Positions 7,329 to 16,049 of a DNA stretch of 64,000 nt are shown piece by piece. The notes beneath the pieces were generated by a model. The model was not told the origin of the DNA, ran no database searches, and saw only the letters and a program-made list of their open reading frames with translations. Both the position numbers and the translations under genes were made by a program. Each line of letters opens with the position of its first letter. The stretch's first letter is position 1. The DNA comes from Nocardia aurea (GTDB lineage: Bacteria; Actinomycetota; Actinomycetes; Mycobacteriales; Mycobacteriaceae): assembly GCF_003123685.1 (NCBI RefSeq), contig NZ_QCYJ01000144.1:62001-126000 (forward strand), given 5' to 3'.

Positions 7329-9125
7329 TCAGTAGTCCGGCGGCAGCATCGCGAACATATCCCGGGTCACGCCCACCGCGTTGTCGGAACTGCCGCCCCT
7401 GACCAGCAGCGTGGCGAAGGCGATATCGCCCCGGTAGCCGACGAACCACGAATGCGATCCGCCCTCGACCTCGGCCTCCCCCGTCTTGCCGTACACCTCG
7501 CCCTGATCGACGATCCGTTCGGCGGTACCGCCGGTGACGACCTTGCGCATCATCAGCCGCAATCCGTCGATGACCTCCGGGGTGAGCGCGGCCCGATCAC
7601 CGTCGACGACGGTGGGCCGACCGGCGATCAGATACGGCACCGGCGCGGTGCCCCTGGCGATCGTCGCGGCCATCACCGCCATGCCGAACGGGCTCACCAC
7701 CACCTTGCCCTGGCCGATACCGTCCTCCGCGCGCTGCACCAGATCGTCGGCGGGCGGCACCGAACCCGACGCGGTCGGCAACCCGACCACGGAATAGCCG
7801 GGACCGACCCCGAGTTTCGCGGCGGTGTCGTGCAGAGCCGACCCCGGCAATTCACTGGCGAGTTCGGCGAAGGAGGTATTGCAGGAACGTTCGTAGGCGG
7901 TCGCCATCGGCACGCTGCCGACGCCGAACAGGTTGTAGTTGGGGATGGTGCGCTCGCCGATCGTGATTCGGCTCGGACACGGCAGGATGGTGTCCGGGGT
8001 GGCCAGACCGGTCGACATCGCCGCGGCGGCGGTCACGGTCTTGAAGACCGAACCCGGCGGATACTGTCCGATGGTCGCCACCGGACCGTCGCGGTCGGCC
8101 GCCTCGTTCTGGGCCACGGCGAGCACCGCGCCGGTGGAGGGTTTCAGCACCACCATCATGGTCTGCTCGGTGGGCACGTCGACGGCCCGCTGCGCCGCCG
8201 CCTGCACGAACCGGTCGATACTGAGCGCGAACGACGGGGCGGGCTGGGACGGAACCTCTTTCAGCACGTCGGTGTCGACGCCGTTGGAGTTCATGGTCAC
8301 CACGCTCCACCCCGCCTTGCCGTCCACCTCCTCGATCACCGTCTTGCGCACCTGCGCGAGCAGATCGGGAGCGAACCCCCGCTCGGTGGGTACCAGATCC
8401 CACTCCTGGGTCAGCGTCACGCCGGGCAGACCCAGCAACTGGGCGCCGACCTCGCCGTATTCGACTTCGTTGAGCAGCGCCACGGTATAGGTGCCGTCGG
8501 CGGCGCGCGCGGCGCGCAGGATGTTCTCGGGGGTCAACCGCTCGTCGAAACGGAACAGGGCCGCCGCCAACGCGTTCGACACCGAATTCGCGTCCGTCGC
8601 GGTCGCGGGCCGAAACGCCACCCGGGTGACCTTGCCCGGCACCATCACATCACTGCCGGAGGATTCGTTGACGCGCGCGCGTGGCGCCGGATTCGCGCGC
8701 AGCACCATGGTCTGGGTATCACCGAGGCGGGGATGGATATCCGAGGACGCCCAGCGCACCACCCAGCGACCGTCGCTGCGCCCCATCTGCAATTGACCGG
8801 TGTAGCGCCAGGTCCGATTCTTGGGCAGTTTCCACTCGTAGGTGTATTCGACGGTCGCGGTGTCGTCGCTGACCCTGGCCGCGCCGGTCTCGGCGCTCAT
8901 GGATTCGGCCTGCAATTTGGTCCAGGCCGAATCCATTGCGGCGGCGGCCTTCTCGGGGACGGTGGTGAGGCGCGCGGCCCGATCGACATCGTGGTCGGCG
9001 AACGCGGCGACGAAGGCGTCGGCGGCGGGAACCGGGCCCTGCGAGCCCGCGGAGCAGCCTGTCGCGCCTGCTGCCGCGATGCCGAACGCGATGATCGCGG
9101 GCGGAACGAGCATGCGAGTCCACAT
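7329..9125 (-). CDS. Penicillin-binding lipoprotein (transpeptidase, Rv2864c-like)
   Basis: Class B penicillin-binding protein of about 598 residues that cross-links peptidoglycan at the outer face of the membrane. After a signal sequence with a lipobox-like ATGC at the cleavage site come an NTF2-like MecA-N domain, a dimerisation domain and the transpeptidase domain. The catalytic motifs are all present: SVFK (SxxK), SCN (SxN) and KTGEAE (KTG). The ATG at 9125 is chosen because the hydrophobic signal peptide begins just after it and a TACGAT hexamer lies 8 bases upstream. The position at the end of the dxr-rip1-ispG-GNAT block is conserved in mycobacteria. Confidence 0.92.
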   Translation of the reverse strand: MWTRMLVPPAIIAFGIAAAGATGCSAGSQGPVPAADAFVAAFADHDVDRAARLTTVPEKAAAAMDSAWTKLQAESMSAETGAARVSDDTATVEYTYEWKLPKNRTWRYTGQLQMGRSDGRWVVRWASSDIHPRLGDTQTMVLRANPAPRARVNESSGSDVMVPGKVTRVAFRPATATDANSVSNALAAALFRFDERLTPENILRAARAADGTYTVALLNEVEYGEVGAQLLGLPGVTLTQEWDLVPTERGFAPDLLAQVRKTVIEEVDGKAGWSVVTMNSNGVDTDVLKEVPSQPAPSFALSIDRFVQAAAQRAVDVPTEQTMMVVLKPSTGAVLAVAQNEAADRDGPVATIGQYPPGSVFKTVTAAAAMSTGLATPDTILPCPSRITIGERTIPNYNLFGVGSVPMATAYERSCNTSFAELASELPGSALHDTAAKLGVGPGYSVVGLPTASGSVPPADDLVQRAEDGIGQGKVVVSPFGMAVMAATIARGTAPVPYLIAGRPTVVDGDRAALTPEVIDGLRLMMRKVVTGGTAERIVDQGEVYGKTGEAEVEGGSHSWFVGYRGDIAFATLLVRGGSSDNAVGVTRDMFAMLPPDY

Positions 9126-9133
9126 CGACACCG

Positions 9134-9139
9134 ATCGTA
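9134..9139 (-). promoter_or_regulatory. -10 element of a probable leaderless PBP transcript
   Basis: On the minus strand TACGAT lies 8 bases before the ATG at 9125 and no ribosome-binding site is visible. A perfect 12-bp palindrome, CGTGTCGACACG, lies upstream at 9180-9191 and could be a regulatory site. Confidence 0.35.
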
Positions 9140-9233
9140 TAGCCAACAATCGGCAAACATCCGCGAAGTACGCGGATTTCGTGTCGACACGCGGCAAATC
9201 GGTGTCGGCGTGCCGCGATTCGGTCGCGCGGGA

Positions 9234-10139
9234 TCAGTCGAGCAGAACCGTGGCGAACGTCGCGATCTGGCGGAACCCCACGCGACCGTAGGCCCGCCTG
9301 GCCACCCTGTTGTAGTCGTTGACGTACAGACTCGCGGTCCGGCCCGACGCGACGATCGCGGAGGCGATCGCGGCGGTGCCCGCGGTGCCGAGACCGTGGC
9401 CCCGATGGTCGGGATGCACCCACACACCCTGGATCTGGCCGGTGCGTCGGGACAACGACCCGACCTCGGCTTTGAAAACCACCTCGCCGTCGTCGAAACG
9501 CGCCCAGGCGCGCCCCGATTCGATCAGGCTCTGGATCCGTCGCCGATAGCCGCGGCCCCCGTCGCCCGCGCGCGGGTCGATACCGACCTCCTCGATGAAC
9601 ATCGAGATCGCGGCGGCGAGGTAGCGGTCCAGCTCGTCGGGTCTGGCCCGACGCACCTGCGGATCCGGTGTGGTCAGCGGCGCCTCGGCGAGGGCAAGCA
9701 GCGGCTGTTCGCCGCGTAGTTCGCGGGCCGGTCCCCACCGGTGCGCCAACATCTCCCACAGCGGCAACGCCAGTTCCTGCCGGCCGACCACCGAGGAACA
9801 GATCCGAGGCCAGCGCGCGGCGCGATCGGCGAAGGCCCGCAGGGCCGCCTGGTCACCGCGCAAGGGAACGAGATTGGCGCCGGAGAAGCACAGGGACTCG
9901 CTCGGGCCGCCCCGGCTCCACAGTTCGCCGGTCCCGGCGCGCGCGTCGAGACCGAATTCCTGTAGTCGGGCCGCGACCATGCACGACGCCACGGGATCGG
10001 TGTCGAGGACACGGAGAACCTGTGCCAGATCTCGGTTCGCCAGCTGACGCGCGGGGGCGAACTTCGCCCGTCGCGTCGGCTCCAGCAGACTCCGCACATC
10101 GACAGCCTGCCACGAAAACCGCGACTGCGGTATGCGCAT
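9234..10139 (-). CDS. GNAT acetyltransferase with DUF4081 N-terminal domain
   Basis: Protein of 301 residues in two parts: an N-terminal DUF4081-type region (about 1-160) and a C-terminal GNAT domain with the acetyl-CoA loop in GVWVHPDHRGHGLGTA (R-G-H-G-L-G) near residues 238-253. It corresponds to mycobacterial Rv2867c, which keeps the same place between ispG and the PBP gene. The acceptor substrate is unknown. The start is uncertain: ATG 10139 has no good ribosome-binding site and a GTG 42 bases further in is possible. Confidence 0.85.
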   Translation of the reverse strand: MRIPQSRFSWQAVDVRSLLEPTRRAKFAPARQLANRDLAQVLRVLDTDPVASCMVAARLQEFGLDARAGTGELWSRGGPSESLCFSGANLVPLRGDQAALRAFADRAARWPRICSSVVGRQELALPLWEMLAHRWGPARELRGEQPLLALAEAPLTTPDPQVRRARPDELDRYLAAAISMFIEEVGIDPRAGDGGRGYRRRIQSLIESGRAWARFDDGEVVFKAEVGSLSRRTGQIQGVWVHPDHRGHGLGTAGTAAIASAIVASGRTASLYVNDYNRVARRAYGRVGFRQIATFATVLLD

Positions 10140-10198
10140 CCGAAAAGAACATTTCCGCGGCGTGGCCGCGTGACCCGCGTGCGACCACGTTTCCGGAC

Positions 10199-11353
10199 TC
10201 AGCCGACGGTGACCACCGGCTCGCCCGACGCGTCCTCACCCATCTGCTCGGCGATTCGCAGGGCTTCCTCGATGAGGGTCTCGACGATCTTCGCCTCGGG
10301 CACCGTCTTGATGACCTCGCCCTTGACGAAGATCTGCCCCTTGCCGTTGCCGGAGGCGACACCGAGATCGGCCTCACGCGCTTCGCCCGGACCGTTCACC
10401 ACGCAGCCCATCACGGCGACGCGCAGCGGCACCTCCATGCCTTCCAGCCCCGCCGACACCTCGTTGGCCAGCGTGTACACGTCCACCTGTGCGCGTCCAC
10501 AGGACGGACAGGAGACGATCTCGAGTTTGCGCGGACGCAGATTCAGCGATTGCAGGATCTGCCCGCCGACCTTGATCTCCTCGGCGGGCGGCGCGGACAG
10601 CGAGACCCGGATGGTGTCGCCGATGCCCTCGCTGAGCAACGCGCCGAACGCGACCGCGGATTTGATCGTGCCCTGGAACGCCGGACCGGCTTCGGTGACG
10701 CCGAGGTGCAGCGGGTAGTCCGAGCGGGCCGCCAACTGCCGGTAGGCCTCGACCATGATCACCGGGTCGTTGTGCTTGACCGAGATCTTGATATCGCCGA
10801 ACCCGTGTTCCTCGAACAGGCTCGCCTCCCACAGCGCCGACTCGACCAGCGCTTCCGGGGTGGCCTTGCCGTACTTCTCGAGCATGCGCTTGTCCAGCGA
10901 GCCCGCGTTGACGCCGATGCGGATAGGGATTCCCGCCGCGCCCGCCGCCTTGGCCACCTCGCCGACGCGGCCGTCGAACTCCTTGATATTGCCCGGATTG
11001 ACCCGTACCGCCGCGCAGCCCGCGTCGATCGCGGCGAAGATGTAGCGCGGCTGGAAGTGGATATCGGCGATCACCGGAATCTGCGATTTACGCGCGATCG
11101 TCGCGAGCGCGTCGGCGTCCTCCTGCCGGGGGCAGGCCACGCGGACGATATCGCAGCCGGAGGCGGTCAGTTCCGCGATCTGCTGGAGCGTCGCGTTGAC
11201 GTCGTGGGTCTTGGTGGTGGTCATCGACTGCACGGAGATCGGGTGGTCGCTACCGACACCGACACCGCCCACCATCAACTGGCGGGTCTTTCGGCGGGGC
11301 GCGAGAACGGCCGCCGGTGCGGCGGGCATCCCCAATCCGATTGTGCTGGTCAC
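10199..11353 (-). CDS. ispG: 4-hydroxy-3-methylbut-2-enyl diphosphate synthase
   Basis: IspG/GcpE, a [4Fe-4S] enzyme that converts methylerythritol cyclodiphosphate to HMBPP in the MEP isoprenoid pathway. The 384-residue protein has the N-terminal TIM-barrel start VGGVGVGSDHPISVQSM and the cluster-binding cysteines in CPSCGR and GCVVNGPGE. GTG 11353 is preferred because a GAAAGAAGG sequence precedes it and the length fits the mycobacterial enzyme; the frame is open to 11464 without support. It shares the block with dxr, the second enzyme of the same pathway. Confidence 0.97.
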   Translation of the reverse strand: MTSTIGLGMPAAPAAVLAPRRKTRQLMVGGVGVGSDHPISVQSMTTTKTHDVNATLQQIAELTASGCDIVRVACPRQEDADALATIARKSQIPVIADIHFQPRYIFAAIDAGCAAVRVNPGNIKEFDGRVGEVAKAAGAAGIPIRIGVNAGSLDKRMLEKYGKATPEALVESALWEASLFEEHGFGDIKISVKHNDPVIMVEAYRQLAARSDYPLHLGVTEAGPAFQGTIKSAVAFGALLSEGIGDTIRVSLSAPPAEEIKVGGQILQSLNLRPRKLEIVSCPSCGRAQVDVYTLANEVSAGLEGMEVPLRVAVMGCVVNGPGEAREADLGVASGNGKGQIFVKGEVIKTVPEAKIVETLIEEALRIAEQMGEDASGEPVVTVG

Positions 11354-11537
11354 TTTCGGCTGCCTTCTTTCCTGCGTTCCCTGAGCGTGATTCTGTGAGC
11401 GTGCCGTTCGCCTGCCAAGCTTAGTCGCGCATTTCCCGACGTCGCCCTGTGAGAGCGATGACATGCGTACTGACAGGCCGGTGTCCCCCCGTCGCCCACG
11501 TGGAATCGATCACGGTCGGGCCGCGAGGGGGTACCGA

Positions 11538-12737
11538 TCAGAAGAGTTTGACCGGGTTCACGATGTCGGCGACCAGGGTGAGCACCATGTAGGCACCGCC
11601 GATCACCACCGCGACGTAGGTCAAGGGCAAGAGTTTGAGGTAGTCCACCGGCGCGCCGGGGGCCAGTCCCTTCCAGCCGCGGATGGAGTTGCGGATCTTC
11701 TCGTACAGCACGACCGCGATATGGCCGCCGTCCAGCGGCAGCAGCGGCAGGATGTTGAACGCGCCGAGGAAGAAGTTCAGGCTGGCCAGCATCAGGATGA
11801 AAACGCTCCACAGGCCCCGTTCGGCGGTCTCGCCACCGATGCGGCTCGCGCCGTACACGCTGATCGGCGCCTCCGGATCACGCTCACCGCCGGTGACCGC
11901 CGTCCACAGCGCCGAGACCTTCTGCGGCATCTGGGCCAGCGACTGGAAGGTGCGAACGAACATGTCGCCGGTGAACGCCACCGAGGCCGGGATCGCGGCG
12001 AGCACGCCGTACTGCACCGGCTCGTAGAAGTCCGCGCCGACACCGACCGCGCTGACCTCCTTGCCGGGGCCGCCGTCGGCCGGGTAGCGCATCACCCGGA
12101 CCGGATCGACGGGGATGGTAAGCGTCTGCCCGTCGCGATCGACGGTGTAGCTGAAGGGACCGGTCTGTTTCTGGGTCTCGGCCTGGAACTCCTTCCAGGT
12201 GTCGACCGGCACGCCGTTGACCTTCTCGACGACGTCGCCGCGGCGCAGGCCCGCCAGTTGCGCCGGGCCGGTGCCGGTGCACGGCTGGGTGGTGCCGTCG
12301 GGGTTCTGCTGCGGAACGCAGCCCATCGTGCCGAGCGCGGTGGCGGGCGGCTGATCGAAACGCGGAAGTCCCCAGCCGATGGCCAGCACGGCGACCAGCA
12401 GGAAGCCGAGCAGGAAGTTCATCGCGATACCGCCGGACATGACGACCAGGCGCTTCCAGGTGGACTGCCGGTACATCGCGCGGTCCAGATCTTCCGGCGC
12501 GAGTTCGTCGAGCGCCGTCATTCCCGCGATATCGCAGAAGCCGCCCAGCGGCAGCGCCTTGAGTCCGTATTCGGTCTCACCGCGCTGGAACGAGAACACC
12601 TTGGGGCCGAAGCCGATGAAATAGCGGCGCACCTTCATGCCGGTCGCCTGTGCGGTCCACATGTGCCCGCATTCGTGTAGCGCGATCGAAATCGTGATAC
12701 CGAGGGCGAACAACGCGAAACCCAACGCGAACACCAT
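11538..12737 (-). CDS. rip1: Site-2 intramembrane metalloprotease Rip1-like
   Basis: Membrane zinc protease of 399 residues that cleaves anti-sigma factors and other membrane proteins (RseP/Rip1 family, Rv2869c-like). The active-site HECGH is at residues 21-25 in the first helix, a PDZ domain lies in the middle around GLRRGDVVEKVNGVPV, and the third zinc ligand lies in PLLPLDGGH near the C-terminus. AGGAGGG upstream of ATG 12737 fixes the start. It stands between dxr and ispG as in mycobacteria. Confidence 0.95.
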   Translation of the reverse strand: MVFALGFALFALGITISIALHECGHMWTAQATGMKVRRYFIGFGPKVFSFQRGETEYGLKALPLGGFCDIAGMTALDELAPEDLDRAMYRQSTWKRLVVMSGGIAMNFLLGFLLVAVLAIGWGLPRFDQPPATALGTMGCVPQQNPDGTTQPCTGTGPAQLAGLRRGDVVEKVNGVPVDTWKEFQAETQKQTGPFSYTVDRDGQTLTIPVDPVRVMRYPADGGPGKEVSAVGVGADFYEPVQYGVLAAIPASVAFTGDMFVRTFQSLAQMPQKVSALWTAVTGGERDPEAPISVYGASRIGGETAERGLWSVFILMLASLNFFLGAFNILPLLPLDGGHIAVVLYEKIRNSIRGWKGLAPGAPVDYLKLLPLTYVAVVIGGAYMVLTLVADIVNPVKLF

Positions 12738-12940
12738 TGATGTACAGCCCTCCTGCGTTACGCAGCTCGCCTCGACACGACCGCCGGTCGGCCGCGATCA
12801 TCGACCGCGCCCGCATCCGGTTCCGGCCGCGAACACCCGACCACAGTAACCGGACGCAGACCGACCTCACGTCACAGTCTGCCAGGCGCGCCAGGCGCCG
12901 GACGCCCGATGGCCGGTCGACACCGTACCAGCGACCATGA

Positions 12941-14080
12941 TCACGCGCTGATCAGCGCACCGGCGTATTCGCGCGCCCAGGTGTCGGCGGCGAGCACATC
13001 GGCGAGCGATTCCGGTTCGGCGCGCCACCGCGACGCCGCCTCGACCGCCCGCGCGACGGTGCGCACGATATCGGGGAAGCGGATATGCCCGTCGAGGAAC
13101 GCCTGTACCGCGACCTCGTTGGCCGCGTTGTAGACGGCGGTGACGCTGCCGCCCGCCTCACCGGCCTGCCTGGCCAGGTCGATCGCGGGGAAAACCTCGG
13201 TGTCGACGGGTTCGAATGTCCACGTCGACGCCGTGCCGAAATCGCACGCGGCCGCCGCCCCCGGCACCCGGTGCGGCCATCCGAGGGCGAGGGCGATGGG
13301 CAGCTTCATATCGGGCGGACTGGCCTGAGCCAGGGTCGAACCGTCGGTGAAGGTGACCATCGAGTGCACGATCGACTGCGGGTGCACGGTGACATCGATC
13401 CGGTCGTACGGGATGCCGAACAGCAGGTGCGTCTCGATCAGTTCCAGGCCCTTGTTCACCAGTGACGCCGAGTTCAGGGTGTTCATCGGGCCCATGGACC
13501 AGGTCGGATGCGTTTTCGCCTCCTCCGGGTTCACCGATTCCAGCATCTGCGCGGTCCACCCGCGGAACGGGCCGCCGGACGCGGTGAGAACGAGCCGGTC
13601 CACTTCCTCGGCCCGCCCGCCGCGCAGGCATTGCGCCAGCGCCGAATGTTCCGAATCGACGGGGACGATCTGGCCGGGCGCGGCCGCCCGCGTCACCAGC
13701 GACCCACCGGCGACCAGCGACTCCTTGTTCGCCAGCGCCAATCGGGTCCCCGATTCCAGGGTCGCCAGGGTCGGGCCGAGACCGAGCGAGCCGACCAGCG
13801 CGTTCAGCACCACGTCGGCCTCGGTGCGGCGCACCAGTTCGGTGGCCGCGTCCGGACCGCCGAGTTCGACATCGAGCGCGCGCGCGGCCACGGGATCGGC
13901 GATCGCGACGTGACGAGTTCCCGTCGCGGCCATCTGCGCGGCGAACAGTTCGGCGTTGCCGCCGCGCGCGGCCAGCCCGACCACCTCGAACTTGTCGGGG
14001 TTCGCGGCGATCACCTCGAGCGCTTGGGTGCCAATGGATCCGGTGCTGCCGAGCAGCAGAACTCTCACGATGTCGGACAC
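12941..14080 (-). CDS. dxr: 1-deoxy-D-xylulose 5-phosphate reductoisomerase
   Basis: DXR catalyses the NADPH-dependent first committed step of the MEP pathway. The 379-residue protein opens with the nucleotide-binding GSTGSIGTQALEV, carries ANKESLVAGG and the metal-binding VDSEHSA, and the flexible loop GPMNTLNSASLVNKG. The start codon is GTG (14080). A hexamer CACAAT lies 6 bases upstream of it without a ribosome-binding site, suggesting a leaderless message. It heads the leftward block containing rip1 and ispG. Confidence 0.97.
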   Translation of the reverse strand: MSDIVRVLLLGSTGSIGTQALEVIAANPDKFEVVGLAARGGNAELFAAQMAATGTRHVAIADPVAARALDVELGGPDAATELVRRTEADVVLNALVGSLGLGPTLATLESGTRLALANKESLVAGGSLVTRAAAPGQIVPVDSEHSALAQCLRGGRAEEVDRLVLTASGGPFRGWTAQMLESVNPEEAKTHPTWSMGPMNTLNSASLVNKGLELIETHLLFGIPYDRIDVTVHPQSIVHSMVTFTDGSTLAQASPPDMKLPIALALGWPHRVPGAAAACDFGTASTWTFEPVDTEVFPAIDLARQAGEAGGSVTAVYNAANEVAVQAFLDGHIRFPDIVRTVARAVEAASRWRAEPESLADVLAADTWAREYAGALISA

Positions 14081-14086
14081 GGGCCC

Positions 14087-14092
14087 ATTGTG
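14087..14092 (-). promoter_or_regulatory. Possible -10 element for dxr
   Basis: On the minus strand CACAAT stands 6 bases before the GTG start of dxr. It differs from TANNNT only in the first base, and the same CACAAT occurs in the rpsP and rplS upstream modules. Confidence 0.3.
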
Positions 14093-14187
14093 GCAGGGTC
14101 ACTGGCTACGACGGACGGTCGTATGCCACGATATCGGTGAAGTACCCGGAATCGGGATCACCCCGAACCTCGAGCTAAGGAGCGATC

Positions 14188-14457
14188 GTGGCCGCCACGG
14201 AACTCGAACCCGCCAACACCGAGCGCGCCCTCGTCTCTCATGTCGATACCGCCGAAGTTCCTTCGGCCGCGTGGGGCTGGAGCGGTGAGTCGCCGCGCAC
14301 CTTCAAGATCGCGGCCGTCGTCGTCGCGCTCATCCTGCTCGCGATGCTCGTCGGCAATCACAAGGGCCGCGTCGAGGACATCTTCCTGGTCGGCTTCGCC
14401 GTCGCCCTGCTCGGCATCGTCGGCTACGACAAGATCCTGTCGCGCAAACCCCGCTGA
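14188..14457 (+). CDS. DUF2631 small membrane protein
   Basis: Protein of 89 residues of unknown function, matching the DUF2631 family found near dxr in mycobacteria (Rv2876-like). Two hydrophobic helices (about 41-56 and 66-80) are separated by a short charged loop NHKGRVED, with an extended N-terminus. GTG 14188 follows CTAAGGAGCGATC, a near-perfect ribosome-binding site. It is convergent with the LysR gene. Confidence 0.85.
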   Translation: MAATELEPANTERALVSHVDTAEVPSAAWGWSGESPRTFKIAAVVVALILLAMLVGNHKGRVEDIFLVGFAVALLGIVGYDKILSRKPR

Positions 14458-14475
14458 CTCCGATCGCTCCCACGT

Positions 14476-14503
14476 CGCCGCCCCGCACCACGCGAGGGCG
14501 GCG
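14476..14503. terminator. Bidirectional hairpin between DUF2631 and LysR genes
   Basis: CGCCGCCC (14476-14483) pairs perfectly with GGGCGGCG (14496-14503) around a 12-base loop, in the 63-bp space between two convergent genes. A T-rich stretch follows on the plus side. Confidence 0.55.
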
Positions 14504-14520
14504 TTCGTATTTCTCCGGGC

Positions 14521-15447
14521 TCAGCGACCGCGGCGTTTCGTCGGCTTCTTCTTGGCGGAATGCTTTGCCGGAGCAGGCTTCCTGGCAGCGACACGCTTGG
14601 GCTGAGCCGGGCGTGCCCGCGGTGATTCCGGGGCGCGGGAGCTGTGCGCGGAACGACCGCGCACGATACCGATGAACTCCTCGACCAGGTCGGTGGTTCG
14701 GTCGGCGGGCCAGGCCAGGGCGATCTCGGTCTCGGGGGCATCGGTCACCGTGCGGTAGACGAGATCGCGGCGGGCGTGCAGGCGGGCGATGGAATGCGGG
14801 AGGACGGCGTGGCCGACACCCGCGGCGACCATTTCCAGGGTGACCGCGGCGTCATCGATCGCGTGGGTCTCCTGCATCCGCTCGTCGGCCAGGTCGGCCG
14901 TGCTGACCTCGGTGAACACCGAGATCGGGTGATCCTTCGGCACCACGACCACCGGCACCTCCCGGTAGAGCGGGATGGCGTTGAGACCGTCCCGGTCGAT
15001 CGGGAGGCGAACGAAGCACATGTCGACGCGGTCCTCACGCAGCGCGTCCTCCTGGTCGGCCGCCGTCAGCGCGACCACCCGCAGCGGGGTCTCCGGGAAA
15101 CGTTCGCCCCAGATCCTGGTCCACTTGGACACCGTCACCCCGGGCGCGAAGCCCACACGCAAGCCGGTCTCGGAATCCGGAACCTGTTGCGCGGCAGATG
15201 CTTCGGCGGCATCGATCAACCCGGGAGCCGCCGCCAGGAATGCGCGCCCGTCCTCGGTGAGTTCGGTCGGCTGGGCTCCCGGCACAAACAGTTTCGTGCC
15301 GAGTTCCTCTTCCAGGTCGATGACGGTGCGGCTCAGCCGCTGCCGGGAGATGTTCAGCGATTTCGCCGCCCGCGCGAAATGCAATTCCTGCGCGACCGCG
15401 GCGAACCAGCGCACGCGGGTCACGTCGATCGAGTCGAACCGGCTCAT
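14521..15447 (-). CDS. LysR-family regulator with long basic C-terminal tail
   Basis: Transcriptional regulator of 308 residues. Residues about 8-66 form the LysR helix-turn-helix (AAKSLNISRQRLSRTVIDLEE) and about 94-265 a periplasmic-binding-protein-like effector domain. The last 45 residues are unusual: Ser/Arg/Lys/Pro/Ala-rich, ending KHSAKKKPTKRRGR, like the tails of histone-like proteins, and may add non-specific DNA binding. It is divergent from the DUF5997 gene, a pairing I recall from other actinobacteria. Both promoters appear leaderless. Confidence 0.9.
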   Translation of the reverse strand: MSRFDSIDVTRVRWFAAVAQELHFARAAKSLNISRQRLSRTVIDLEEELGTKLFVPGAQPTELTEDGRAFLAAAPGLIDAAEASAAQQVPDSETGLRVGFAPGVTVSKWTRIWGERFPETPLRVVALTAADQEDALREDRVDMCFVRLPIDRDGLNAIPLYREVPVVVVPKDHPISVFTEVSTADLADERMQETHAIDDAAVTLEMVAAGVGHAVLPHSIARLHARRDLVYRTVTDAPETEIALAWPADRTTDLVEEFIGIVRGRSAHSSRAPESPRARPAQPKRVAARKPAPAKHSAKKKPTKRRGR

Positions 15448-15454
15448 TGCATGA

Positions 15455-15460
15455 AGGTTA
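15455..15460 (-). promoter_or_regulatory. -10 element of a probable leaderless LysR transcript
   Basis: TAACCT on the minus strand lies exactly 7 bases before the ATG at 15447, without a ribosome-binding site. Confidence 0.4.
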
Positions 15461-15538
15461 GCCGCCTCGACCTGCGGCGAATCGGACAGGCCGCGTCGAG
15501 GTCGGCCCGCGGTGGCGAAACGTTCGCGCGGCGTCGAT

Positions 15539-15544
15539 TAAACT
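15539..15544 (+). promoter_or_regulatory. -10 element of a probable leaderless DUF5997 transcript
   Basis: TAAACT lies 6 bases before the GTG at 15551, again without a ribosome-binding site. It faces the LysR promoter 78 bp away, so one LysR site could control both. Confidence 0.4.
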
Positions 15545-15550
15545 CGCCGG

Positions 15551-15964
15551 GTGAGCCAGGAGAAGAAACCGCAGACCATGAAGCCGCTGACGGCGGCGAA
15601 CAAGCTCGGCATCTACCTCCCCGCGACCCCCGAGGAATTCCGCGCCGCCGAGATCTCCCGCGCCGACCTGGAGAAATTGCGCACCGATCCGCCCGAGTGG
15701 CTGACCGAACTGCGGAACAACGGTCCCTTCCCGCGCGATGTCGTCGCTCGCAAACTCGGGATATCCAACAGTGGATTGGCTCGCGCCGACGTCGCCGACG
15801 CCATGACCGCGCAGGAGATCGAGGCACTGCTCGCCGATCCGCCCGCCTGGCTCGTGCGTGAGCGCGAAACGCATGCCGCCACGCGCGCGGAGAGCGAACG
15901 CGTCAAGGCCAGGGATGCCGAGCGCAGGGCGGCGACCAACCGTCCGGCCAAGAATCGCGGCTGA
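15551..15964 (+). CDS. DUF5997 family protein
   Basis: Small charged protein of 137 residues. It matches the DUF5997 family of actinobacteria in the LGIYLPATPEEFRAAEISR opening and the repeated motif DPPEWL / DPPAWL, seen at about residues 47 and 98, which may mark two related helical halves. The C-terminal 30 residues are Arg/Lys/Ala-rich. Function is unknown. The divergent LysR gene is the likely regulator. Confidence 0.75.
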   Translation: MSQEKKPQTMKPLTAANKLGIYLPATPEEFRAAEISRADLEKLRTDPPEWLTELRNNGPFPRDVVARKLGISNSGLARADVADAMTAQEIEALLADPPAWLVRERETHAATRAESERVKARDAERRAATNRPAKNRG

Positions 15965-15977
15965 TACACCGAGTACT

Positions 15978-16005
15978 CGCCCGGGCCATCTCCGACTGCC
16001 GGGCG
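15978..16005. terminator. Bidirectional hairpin between DUF5997 and kinase genes
   Basis: CGCCCGG (15978-15984) and CCGGGCG (15999-16005) form a perfect 7-bp stem with a 14-base loop between two convergent genes. Confidence 0.45.
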
Positions 16006-16049
16006 GTCGAGAACCGGGCCACGTGCACCGGTGCAGCGGTCCGAACGGG

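Noticed and set aside
7452..9719. Plus-strand frame of about 755 codons
   Set aside because: Antisense to the penicillin-binding lipoprotein, whose three catalytic motifs are complete.
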